Assembly: GCF_002222635.1 (NCBI RefSeq)
Contig: NZ_CP022415.1
Span: 3,162,001 to 3,226,000, forward strand
Origin: Pseudosulfitobacter pseudonitzschiae
GTDB lineage: Bacteria > Pseudomonadota > Alphaproteobacteria > Rhodobacterales > Rhodobacteraceae
Direction: 5' to 3'
Length of the DNA: 64,000 nt
Shown: in pieces, positions 46,610 to 54,433 of the stretch
Numbering within the stretch: the first letter of the stretch is position 1
Layout: the number at the start of each line of letters is the position of its first letter
Program-made: the position numbers and the translations under genes
Notes under the pieces: model-generated
Told to the model about the DNA's origin: nothing
Database searches by the model: none
Seen by the model: the letters and a program-made list of their open reading frames with translations, nothing else

Positions 46610-47680
46610 TCAGTGAGAGGGTGGCAGCCGGTTAAGTGGCAGCACCCTGGACAATGGTGAAAGAATTGCAGCGCGGATCGGTGTCCAGAATGCGCCAAGC
46701 ACGACAAGGAAGGCGCCCAGAACCAGTATGGTCGAGGCTGTGCCGTTGCCGTCAAAAACCGTGCCTGTCAGCGTGACGCTATAGGCAATGGCAGCAATCA
46801 GGAACGACCGGCGGTCGATCACGATGGCGACAACAGCAAACAGCAGCAAAACCGCCAGCAACAGCAGGTACGCGGTGCCGGTGCCGTTTTCCAGCAAGCT
46901 CAGCGCGATAGTGTTGACCAGTGCGGGGGCGGCCACAACATGCAGCCAGAACCCCTGCGCCGAACGGCGGGTCACGCGGTGCGGATCGCTCATGTCAAAG
47001 AACATGGCCACGGCAAACACAAGCAACCCCACCGCCAGCGTGATCCAGGCAAAGGGACCACTAGCCGACAGCAGGAAATAGTCGGTTATGTTTGTGGGCG
47101 ATCCCATTTGGATCGCCCCCATCATCATCGACAGGGCAAATACGCCAAGTGCAATCAGAGCCATCGCAAAGGGCACCCGAAACCGTAGCCAGTAGGCAGC
47201 GATGGCCACCGTGGTCAGGCCGATTGGCAATGGCAGGCTGGAATAGTTGGCCTGCGCAACCATGAAGGGTTCGGAGAACTGCGCGATCAGGCCAGCGCTT
47301 GCATTAAGCGCCCACAGGATCGACAGCGCAATCGCAGGCGCAACCATCCGTCGACGGCGGATGAAATATTCCGACAAACCCCACAGGACTGCCGCACCAA
47401 CAACTGCCGCCAACACGGCTTTGTCCTGATAGGCACCAAGCGAGGTCGCAATGGATAGGCCTGCTACGGCTCCCCAACCCGTCGCCAGAATGATCAGACC
47501 GATAACGATGAAAATCTCGTTAAAGCCTTTGAACAACTCGAACGGCTCATCGCCTGCGGGCAGGCTTTCGCGTGCCCCGCGCCGGCTTTGTGCCAGCGCA
47601 AGCAGCGATGCCGCCTGTGCCTCGCTCAGAACGCCCGCGCCAACTGCGGCGCGCAGATCGTTGCGGTCAAGTTCGGTCAT
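46610..47680 (-). CDS. Polytopic membrane protein (DUF2157-like), inserted between hslV and hslU
   Basis: 356 residues. A short soluble start ([21 protein letters not shown], resembling the DUF2157 head) is followed by roughly ten hydrophobic helices. No catalytic motif is seen. It overlaps hslV by 14 bases and ends 13 bases before hslU, so it is almost certainly co-expressed with the heat-shock protease. The functional link is unknown. Confidence 0.72.
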   Translation of the reverse strand: MTELDRNDLRAAVGAGVLSEAQAASLLALAQSRRGARESLPAGDEPFELFKGFNEIFIVIGLIILATGWGAVAGLSIATSLGAYQDKAVLAAVVGAAVLWGLSEYFIRRRRMVAPAIALSILWALNASAGLIAQFSEPFMVAQANYSSLPLPIGLTTVAIAAYWLRFRVPFAMALIALGVFALSMMMGAIQMGSPTNITDYFLLSASGPFAWITLAVGLLVFAVAMFFDMSDPHRVTRRSAQGFWLHVVAAPALVNTIALSLLENGTGTAYLLLLAVLLLFAVVAIVIDRRSFLIAAIAYSVTLTGTVFDGNGTASTILVLGAFLVVLGAFWTPIRAAILSPLSRVLPLNRLPPSH

Positions 47681-48257
47681 AAGATGGCTTTGAGTCGCCG
47701 CTTGGACTGATGGTTTCGACCGTCAGATTACCGTTGGTATAAACGCAAATGTCGGACGCAATCGCCATCGCATCCCGCGCCACGGCTTCGGCGTCGCGGT
47801 CGCTGTCCATCATGCCGCGGGCCGCTGCCAGCGCAAAATTGCCGCCCGACCCGATGGCCGCCACGTTATGTTCCGGCTCCAGTACATCGCCCGCGCCGGT
47901 GATCACGAAAATTTCGGCGCCGTCTGACACGATCAGCATCGCCTCGAGCTTTTGCAGGTATTTGTCGGTGCGCCAGTCCTTGGCCAGTTCAACGCTGGCA
48001 CGTGCCAACTGGCCCGGTGTCGCTTCCAGCTTGGCCTCAAGCCGTTCGAGCAGGGCAAAGGCATCTGCCGTTGAACCCGCAAAGCCTGCGACCACATCAA
48101 AGCCGCCGGGTGATAGGCGACGCACCTTGCGTGCTGTGCCTTTGATGACCGTCTGGCCCAACGACACTTGTCCGTCGCCTGCGATCACCACTTTGCCGCC
48201 CTTTTTGACGCCGATAATCGTGGTCCCGTGCCATCCGGGAAAGTCGGATTTTTCCAT
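47667..48257 (-). CDS. hslV: HslV (ClpQ), peptidase subunit of the HslUV protease
   Basis: 196 residues from [17 protein letters not shown]. Processing before Thr12 would expose the catalytic threonine of [10 protein letters not shown], so this form carries an 11-residue propeptide-like leader rather than only a Met. [21 protein letters not shown] and [14 protein letters not shown] are family hallmarks. It forms the proteolytic double ring capped by HslU, degrading damaged proteins. Confidence 0.95.
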   Translation of the reverse strand: MEKSDFPGWHGTTIIGVKKGGKVVIAGDGQVSLGQTVIKGTARKVRRLSPGGFDVVAGFAGSTADAFALLERLEAKLEATPGQLARASVELAKDWRTDKYLQKLEAMLIVSDGAEIFVITGAGDVLEPEHNVAAIGSGGNFALAAARGMMDSDRDAEAVARDAMAIASDICVYTNGNLTVETISPSGDSKPSYDRT

Positions 48258-48357
48258 GGTCGCTCTCCTGTGCCTTGAGGGCCTATATGGCGGTGGGCGC
48301 ATCTGCACACAAGGGTTCGACCTTGTTCGCACCGGGACGGGCAGCTAGCAATGGCGC

Positions 48358-48728
48358 ATGGGCACCCAAGAGACGGTCAGATTCTACCTTGAGGCAGGCT
48401 TGCGCGACAGCGCGGCAGCGGGTGCCCACAACTTCATCGGCAAGGTTGCGGGCGTGCTTGAAAATGCGGGGCTGCGTTGTGAATTTATCCATGGCACCGA
48501 GGCGGCGCGCCTCGCGGGTGCCGCGTCTGGTGGGCTGACGCTCAGCCATATGAAACCGCCCGTCGGCGTGCGCGGTCTGACCTTTCGGCGTGTCTATCAC
48601 TACCCGTTCTGGCAGATCGACCAGACCGACCGGCGCTGGGGCTGGGACGTGGCGCGCAATGACTTTGTCGCCGATCAGATCGACCCGAAAGAGGCGCAGC
48701 GTTTCTATGCGTTTTGGCAAAAGCGGTT
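48358..48728 (+). pseudogene. 5' fragment of a conserved gene interrupted by an IS1111-type element
   Basis: Starts MGTQETVRFYLEAGLRD and runs in frame through GVRGLTFRRVYHYPFWQ, RWGWDVARNDFVADQ and FYAFWQKR, then enters the insertion element. Joined to the fragment from 50086, and counting the TT core once, it gives one 305-residue frame. The reading frame happens to stay open far into the insertion, but beyond 48728 it is antisense to the transposase. The family is a conserved roseobacter protein with a possible capsule-export (KpsS/KpsC)-like fold; function not established. Confidence 0.8.
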
Positions 48729-48741
48729 CTCTGATTGCGGC

Positions 48742-48954
48742 TTTGTCAAGCGGGATGGCGATCTGTCCGTTCGGGGTCATGGTTCTCTCCGAGGTCGCGC
48801 ATTGCGCCTCATGATGGTTTTCGGTGGTGGATCGTCTCCAATGTCGTTTGCGGGGTGGGCAAGCGAGCCTGCGCCCCAACCGTTTTTACGAGATCGATCT
48901 ACCTCCGTCCCGTCGGGACTTCGCTTCCCGCCTTCTCAGCGGCGGAAATTCAGA
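48742..48954 (-). ncRNA. Probable guide RNA (bridge RNA/seekRNA) region of the IS1111-type element
   Basis: The non-coding end between the transposase stop and the subterminal repeat. In IS1111-type elements the target-choosing guide RNA is encoded downstream of the transposase, whereas the transposase-upstream end here is only 88 bases. Location and length fit; the precise RNA ends and guide loops are not resolved by eye. Confidence 0.45.
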
Positions 48955-49995
48955 TCAGGCAGTGGCCTCCTTTGTCCAGTGATAGTCCGCGCCAGATTTC
49001 CAGATCGTCAGCATCAGGACTGCGATCTTGCGCGCTGTTGCGACTGCGGCCTTTCGGAACCCGCGTCGTCCGGCCAGTCGCACAGCCCAGCTCTTCAGTG
49101 GCGAGAAACGCTTCACCTGGCGGATCAAGCAGGACGCTGCCTCGAACAGCAGTCCGCGCATCGTCCCGTCTCCGCACTTCGACACCCGTCCCGACCAATC
49201 CATTTCGCCAGACTGGTGCCTCTTTGGTGTGAGCCCGAGGAATGCGCCGACATCAGTCACCCGGCTGAACCGGTCTGGATTATCGACCAGGGCAATGAAG
49301 CTGAGCGCATTCACTGGCCCGACGCCAGGAATGGTCATCAGGCGACACGCAACGGGGTGGGCCTTTGCCTTTTTCTTCACAGCCTTATCGAGATTGTCCG
49401 CCGCTTGGCACAACGTGGAGTGGGCCGTAATAAACCCATCGGCGATGGCGCGCAGCACCGGATCGGTTTCCCCCGCTGCGGCCAGTTGGTCGCGAAAATT
49501 CTGGCGCTGCCGACCTTGGCCGATGCCGGTCATTCGGATGCCGAAGGTTTTCAGCACGCCCCGGATGTGACCTTCGAGGTCTTTGCGCAACCGGATCATC
49601 CGTTCTCGCGCACCGACCAGACTTCGCAGCCTGTCAGCATCTTCGCTGCGGATGTGGACCGGTGTAAACCAGCCGGTCCGCGCGAGCTGCGCCAGTCCTT
49701 CAGCATCAGCGGCATCGGACTTGTTGAGCCGGGCCGACAGAGCCTTGTGCGCCTTCCGGGCATCGATGCATGTCGCTGGAAGACCAAGCCTCATCATCCC
49801 GCGCTGCAGCCAGATCGAAAGCATCCCGCTCTCATGTACGATCCGGTGTGGCGTGAGCGATCGGTTGCGAAACCAACCTGCCACGCCCTCCGGGTCCGCA
49901 GGGCACGTCCCGCGCGCGATGGTCTTGCCATCATGATTGACAACGCAGATCGAAATTTCTTTCAGTGACACATCCAAACCAGCATAATGTTCCAT
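48955..49995 (-). CDS. IS110-family DEDD/serine transposase
   Basis: 346 residues. RuvC-like DEDD domain with Asp8 (YAGLDVS), Glu55 (HESG) and Asp94/Asp97 (NKSDAADAEG). Then a helical linker, IPGVGPVNALSFIA, and the carboxy-terminal Tnp_20 domain with HQSGEMDWSGRVSKCGD, which carries the presumed catalytic Ser. Length is typical and no stop or frameshift is present, so the enzyme looks functional. It is transcribed against the interrupted host gene. Confidence 0.93.
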   Translation of the reverse strand: MEHYAGLDVSLKEISICVVNHDGKTIARGTCPADPEGVAGWFRNRSLTPHRIVHESGMLSIWLQRGMMRLGLPATCIDARKAHKALSARLNKSDAADAEGLAQLARTGWFTPVHIRSEDADRLRSLVGARERMIRLRKDLEGHIRGVLKTFGIRMTGIGQGRQRQNFRDQLAAAGETDPVLRAIADGFITAHSTLCQAADNLDKAVKKKAKAHPVACRLMTIPGVGPVNALSFIALVDNPDRFSRVTDVGAFLGLTPKRHQSGEMDWSGRVSKCGDGTMRGLLFEAASCLIRQVKRFSPLKSWAVRLAGRRGFRKAAVATARKIAVLMLTIWKSGADYHWTKEATA

Positions 49996-50083
49996 AGGTC
50001 GTTCTCCTCACGGCTTATATCCATGAGGCCAACATACCGGACCTCGTTCGCCACTGGAGAGCGACCGCCGCAATCACACCATG

Positions 50084-50632
50084 TTGTTTGCCGATGCCCC
50101 AGCCCGCGCCGACAATGATGGCTTTGTCTACATGCCATTGCAAGGACGGCTGACCGAGCATCGGTCGTTTCAATCCTGCGCGCCGCTTGAGATGATCCAC
50201 CGCACGCGCGCCGCATGGCCCGACCGGCGGATCGTGGCGGCATTGCACCCCAAAGAAGTCTATACCGACGCCGAGATTGCAGTACTTGAGGCCATAGCCG
50301 ACCGCGATCCGCTGCTTGAGGTGCGCATTGGTGAGATGGACCGCCTGCTGCCCGCGTGCGATTGCGTGGTCACGCAAAACTCGTCAGCGGCGTTTAACGG
50401 CTATTTCTTTGGCAAGCCCGCGATCCTGTTCGCAGAGGTTGATTTTCACCATATCGCCCTGCGCGGTGATGATCCCGCCAACTTTCATCGTATTGCCGGT
50501 CACCGGCCCGATTACGCCAAATACATCTGGTGGTTCTTGCAATACCAGTCGATCAACGCGGGTCACCCGTCAGCACAAGCCAAGATTGCCGCGCGGCTGG
50601 CAAGGTTTGGTTGGCCAATCCCAGCACAATGA
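50084..50632 (+). pseudogene. 3' fragment of the gene interrupted by the IS1111-type element
   Basis: Resumes as LFADAPARADNDGFVYMPLQ, continues with AALHPKEVYTDAEIAVLE, VTQNSSAAFNGYFFGKPAIL and YAKYIWWFLQYQ, and stops at 50632. VTQNSSAAFNGYFFGKPAI resembles the conserved block of capsule polysaccharide export glycosyltransferases (weak). An internal ATG at 50081 comes from the element itself and could allow a truncated 183-residue product, but without the first 124 residues it is unlikely to work. Confidence 0.8.
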
Positions 50633-50634
50633 AA

Positions 50635-50660
50635 AAAGGCGCCCGATGCGGGCGCCTTTG
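50635..50660. terminator. Bidirectional rho-independent terminator
   Basis: Stem GGCGCCC (50638-50644) / GGGCGCC (50650-50656) with a 5-base loop, an A-run before it and TTT after it. It lies between the broken gene's stop and the trxA stop, closing transcripts from both sides. Confidence 0.85.
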
Positions 50661-50684
50661 GTCGTTTACTGACAGGGCGACGGA

Positions 50685-51005
50685 TTAAATCGCGTCGTTG
50701 ATCCAGTTTTGCAGCGCCGCTTTGGGTTTGGCGCCTGCCATGTTTGATACGACTTCGCCGTTCTTGAAGATAAACAGGGCGGGAATACCGCGCACACCCA
50801 TCTGGGCTGGGGAATTCGGGTTCTCGTCAACGTTCACTTTGACGATTTTCACTTTGCCTTCCATCTCGGCCGACAGTTCTTCCAGCGACGGGCCGATCTG
50901 CTTGCACGGGCCGCACCATTCTGCCCAGAAATCCACGACAACGGGGATGTCCGAGTTTTTCACTTCGGCGTCAAAGGTAGCGTCTGTAACTGCAACGGTG
51001 GCCAT
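50685..51005 (-). CDS. trxA: Thioredoxin
   Basis: 106 residues. Active site WCGPC with Cys31 and Cys34 in [15 protein letters not shown], cis-Pro in [14 protein letters not shown] cytosolic disulfide reductant. ATG 51005 follows AGGAG. It is the last gene of the leftward unit beginning at tsaE or the PAS gene, 38 bases behind addA. Confidence 0.96.
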   Translation of the reverse strand: MATVAVTDATFDAEVKNSDIPVVVDFWAEWCGPCKQIGPSLEELSAEMEGKVKIVKVNVDENPNSPAQMGVRGIPALFIFKNGEVVSNMAGAKPKAALQNWINDAI

Positions 51006-51043
51006 AGGGGTGTCTCCTGCCAGCTTGAATGTGGACTAAGAAC

Positions 51044-54000
51044 CTATGTAGCACCCATAGGATCGTCAAGGTACCCCGCCCGTTGCAACGCAGTCATGAC
51101 CAATGTTGCAGGCAACGGCATCAACGTCTGATCGGTGGTCCACAAAATGGCCACGTCGATGCGTTTGCCCGAAAACACCTGTGACAGAGCCTGTGCATAG
51201 GCACCCATCTGCAACAGCAGCCCGTCGGGACAGTCTTCGGGTGTGGCGGGAACGACGCGGTTTGTTTTGTAATCAATCGCCAATATGTGATCATCATAAA
51301 CCAGCAACCGGTCGATGACGCCGTGCAGGCGTTCGGGGCCAAGGTTGGCGGTTACCGGCACTTCGGCAAGTGTAGTTTCGGTGAACAGTCCGGCCAGATG
51401 GGGCGCGTGCAGCACCGCGCGGGCGTCCCCTGTGGCGGTTTCCCATATCTCGCCGGGCATTTCGACATAATCGCTGCGGCAGACGTCAATGATGGCGGGC
51501 CAATCGGTCGCGTTACGCCCCGCCATGCGCTCTAACAGCAGGTGAACAGCCGAGCCGAAGGATTTCGCGGCATCCTCATCCGTGCCCAAATCACCGGCCA
51601 ATGCCTTGGCCCCGCCAAGGTCGGATGGTGACAGCGTTTTGGGTGGCTCGGGCGGGCGCCGGGCGGCCGTGCCGAACAGCGGATCAACCTGCGCTGTTTG
51701 CAAGACCTTGGGGGGCAGTTCAACCAATGGCGGCGCATTCCAGTCGCCATGACTGAACCGCTGGATCGTGCCCTGGTCGGTCAGCGTGTCCACTGCGCCC
51801 ATCTGTCCGAGCGCGGTTTGCGCGATCTCGTACCAGCTGTCGCCATTCTTGCCCGCCTCGCCCGCGCCCGCGATAATCAGCCACTTTTCCGCGCGTGTCA
51901 GAGCCACATAAAGCAGCCGCAGCCGCTCTTCGGCGATGTCCTGCTTCATCCGATCCATCGTGTCGGCCACCATTTTTGGCATCTCGGCTGCCTTGGGCCT
52001 CCAAACCGGATGACCGCCTGCATCAATCACTTCGTCCAGCACGCGAATGTCGCGCTTTGCCGTGTCGGGCAGGATCACAATTGGTGCTTCCAGACCTTTC
52101 GATCCATGCACTGTCATCACACGGATCTGGTCCGATGCGCTGTCGATCTGACGTTTGATTTCCAGCTGGTCGGTGCGCATCCACACCAGAAAACCCGTCA
52201 GGCTGGGCACGTCCGTGCGTTCATAGGCCAGCGCCTGCGACAGCATCGCGTCAATCCCGTCTTCGGCCTCGACGCCCAGCCGCCCCAACAGCTTGCGCCG
52301 CCCGTCATGGCGCGTCAGTATCCGTTCGATCAGGTCGTAGGGTCGCAGATAATCCACATTGTCGCGCAGATCGCGCAGTACGGCGTAGGTTTCTGGAAAT
52401 TCTGCGGCGCGGTCACGCAGCGCGGGCCACAAATGCGTCTGGCTGCGCGTGTGCGCCAACCCGAACAACTGCTGCTCGGTCCAACCGAACAGAGGCGAAC
52501 GCAGAACCGTGGCCAGCGACAGGCTGTCCTCGGGTGTGGCCAGAAATGACAGCAGCGCCGCCAGATCTTTGACGGCCAGTTCGCCGCCTACCTTCAGCCG
52601 ATCAGCCCCTGCAATCGGCAGGCCGCGTGCCTTGCACGCACGGATAATTTCCGAAAACAGGGTCGAACGGCGCTGCACAAGGATCAAAAAGTCGCCCGCG
52701 CGCACCTTGCGCCGCACATAGGTGCCGGGAGTGTCGCCATCGTCGGGGATGGTCTCGTTTTCCATTAGATGCTGGAGATGGTCGGCCACCTGATGTGCCA
52801 GCACCAGATTGTGATGTGTCGGGCTTAGCCTGTCGACGGGATCGTACCAGACGTTTTCTTCCTCTTTCGTGGCCTTTTCCAGAAACGGCCACAGATCGAC
52901 CCGCCCCGGCAGATCGGTTTTGAACGCGATATGCTGCGCCTGTTTGGCAAAACCGGGCTGGGCGTCTTCGGAGAAACACGTATCGACCAGCCGCAACACT
53001 GCGGGCGAAGAGCGGAATGAAAAGTCCAGTGTACGCTCTTGAAACAGCTGCCCTGCACCCTCGATGCGGGTCTGGAACTCTTGCTGCATCCGGTGGAATT
53101 CGCGCGGGTCGGCCCCCTGAAACGAATAAATCGACTGTTTGGTGTCTCCGACCACGAACACCGTGCGCAGCACGTCCGCACGGGCACCATCGCCGCTGGC
53201 GAACTCCTCGGTCAGCTTGCGTACCACGTCCCACTGCGCGGGGCTGGTGTCTTGCGCCTCGTCCACCAGAATATGATCGATGCCGCCGTCGATACGGTAC
53301 AACACCCACGCCGCGACCTTTTTATCATAGAGCAGGCTGCGCGCCTTGTTGATCAGATCGTCGAAGTCCAGCCAGCCGCGCAATTGCTTCGCCTGCGCGT
53401 AACGGTCCAGAAACGGCTGCGCAAACTGGTGCAGACTGTGCGTCTTGCGTGCCGCACCAAACGCAAGACGCAGCGCCCGCGTGTCTTCGACCCTGCGCAT
53501 CAGGTCTTCTAATGCGGGCATTAGATCGGCCACTTTGGCCTGCGTCGGCTTGGTTGGAAAACTGCCCAGCTTGGCGGTAAAGGGTTCCTTGGCGCTGACG
53601 CCGGTCAAAAACACCTCTTCCATCACGGACAGTGCTGACAGGTCCATCCGGTTGATCTGTTGCAGTTTGTGCCCTGCCTTGGCGTCGTTGCCACCCTTGA
53701 CTAGCAGATGCGGGATCAGCGCGCCCAGAATGTCGGCCTCGTTGCCCAGCAGAACGCGGGCAGCGACAGCGTCCGCCGTCAGGTCTGCGGGCAGATCGAA
53801 CAGATTCAGACAGCCAGCCCAGTCCAGCGCAGGCGAAAACCCCGCCTGCTGACCGACAATCTCGCGCGTCAGCTTGCCGAAATCTTCGCCGGTGTATTGC
53901 GTAGCAAGGGCGCGCACGACTGCACTTTCGCCACCCAGCGCCATTTGGTCGACGATGTCCGCACGCAGCATGTCGGCGGCGCGGTCTTCGATCTCGGTGA

Positions 54001-54433
54001 ATTGTGGGCTGACCTGCGCCTCTAGCGGAAAGCGTCGCAACAAAGCTGCGCAGAACGAATGGATTGTCTGGATTTTCAATCCGCCCGGCGTTTCGATCGC
54101 ACTGGCGAACAGGGTCCGCGCACGGCGCAGCGCGTCGGTACCGGTGGCGTGCCCTGCCCCCAGATCGGTCAGCGATTGCGCCAGTTCCGCATCGGGCAGC
54201 ATCGCCCAAGCGCCCAGTCGTTTGAACAGCCGGTTCTGCATCTCGGACGCTGCCGCTTTGGTATAGGTCAGACACAGGATGTGTTGCGGCTCAACCTCGT
54301 CCAGCAACAGCCGCGCCACGCGGTCCGTCAGCACCCGTGTCTTGCCCGAACCGGCATTGGCCGAAAGCCATGTTGACGCATCAGGCCGCGCCGCCTCAAG
54401 CTGGCGCAGGGTGGCCTCGTCCATAACGGTCAT
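51044..54433 (-). CDS. addA: AddA, helicase-nuclease subunit of the AddAB recombination complex
   Basis: 1129 residues from MTVMDEATLRQLEAARPDAS, whose ATG overlaps the addB stop. UvrD-like helicase: Walker A SANAGSGKTRVLTDRV, HILCLTYTKAAASEM, DFDDLI, ILVDEAQDTSPAQW, GDTKQSIYSFQGADPREF and RVMTVHGSKGLEAPIV. The carboxy-terminal PD-(D/E)XK nuclease shows HGVIDRLLVYDDHILAIDYKTN. With AddB it processes double-strand breaks for RecA, replacing RecBCD. Confidence 0.95.
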   Translation of the reverse strand: MTVMDEATLRQLEAARPDASTWLSANAGSGKTRVLTDRVARLLLDEVEPQHILCLTYTKAAASEMQNRLFKRLGAWAMLPDAELAQSLTDLGAGHATGTDALRRARTLFASAIETPGGLKIQTIHSFCAALLRRFPLEAQVSPQFTEIEDRAADMLRADIVDQMALGGESAVVRALATQYTGEDFGKLTREIVGQQAGFSPALDWAGCLNLFDLPADLTADAVAARVLLGNEADILGALIPHLLVKGGNDAKAGHKLQQINRMDLSALSVMEEVFLTGVSAKEPFTAKLGSFPTKPTQAKVADLMPALEDLMRRVEDTRALRLAFGAARKTHSLHQFAQPFLDRYAQAKQLRGWLDFDDLINKARSLLYDKKVAAWVLYRIDGGIDHILVDEAQDTSPAQWDVVRKLTEEFASGDGARADVLRTVFVVGDTKQSIYSFQGADPREFHRMQQEFQTRIEGAGQLFQERTLDFSFRSSPAVLRLVDTCFSEDAQPGFAKQAQHIAFKTDLPGRVDLWPFLEKATKEEENVWYDPVDRLSPTHHNLVLAHQVADHLQHLMENETIPDDGDTPGTYVRRKVRAGDFLILVQRRSTLFSEIIRACKARGLPIAGADRLKVGGELAVKDLAALLSFLATPEDSLSLATVLRSPLFGWTEQQLFGLAHTRSQTHLWPALRDRAAEFPETYAVLRDLRDNVDYLRPYDLIERILTRHDGRRKLLGRLGVEAEDGIDAMLSQALAYERTDVPSLTGFLVWMRTDQLEIKRQIDSASDQIRVMTVHGSKGLEAPIVILPDTAKRDIRVLDEVIDAGGHPVWRPKAAEMPKMVADTMDRMKQDIAEERLRLLYVALTRAEKWLIIAGAGEAGKNGDSWYEIAQTALGQMGAVDTLTDQGTIQRFSHGDWNAPPLVELPPKVLQTAQVDPLFGTAARRPPEPPKTLSPSDLGGAKALAGDLGTDEDAAKSFGSAVHLLLERMAGRNATDWPAIIDVCRSDYVEMPGEIWETATGDARAVLHAPHLAGLFTETTLAEVPVTANLGPERLHGVIDRLLVYDDHILAIDYKTNRVVPATPEDCPDGLLLQMGAYAQALSQVFSGKRIDVAILWTTDQTLMPLPATLVMTALQRAGYLDDPMGAT

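Larger units (their letters stand above)
48729..50083 (-). mobile_element. IS110-family insertion sequence, IS1111-type
   Basis: 1355 bp. Subterminal 10-bp perfect inverted repeats TGATTGCGGC (48732-48741) and GCCGCAATCA (50067-50076). Three bases lie outside the repeat on the transposase 3' side and seven on its 5' side, the asymmetry described for IS1111 elements. A TT dinucleotide flanks both ends (48727-48728, 50084-50085). It contains one DEDD transposase and a 226-base non-coding end downstream of it. Confidence 0.88.

Noticed and set aside
48358-49968. A single 536-codon rightward open frame
   Set aside because: Only the first about 123 codons are genuine gene; the rest reads antisense through the IS element and transposase.
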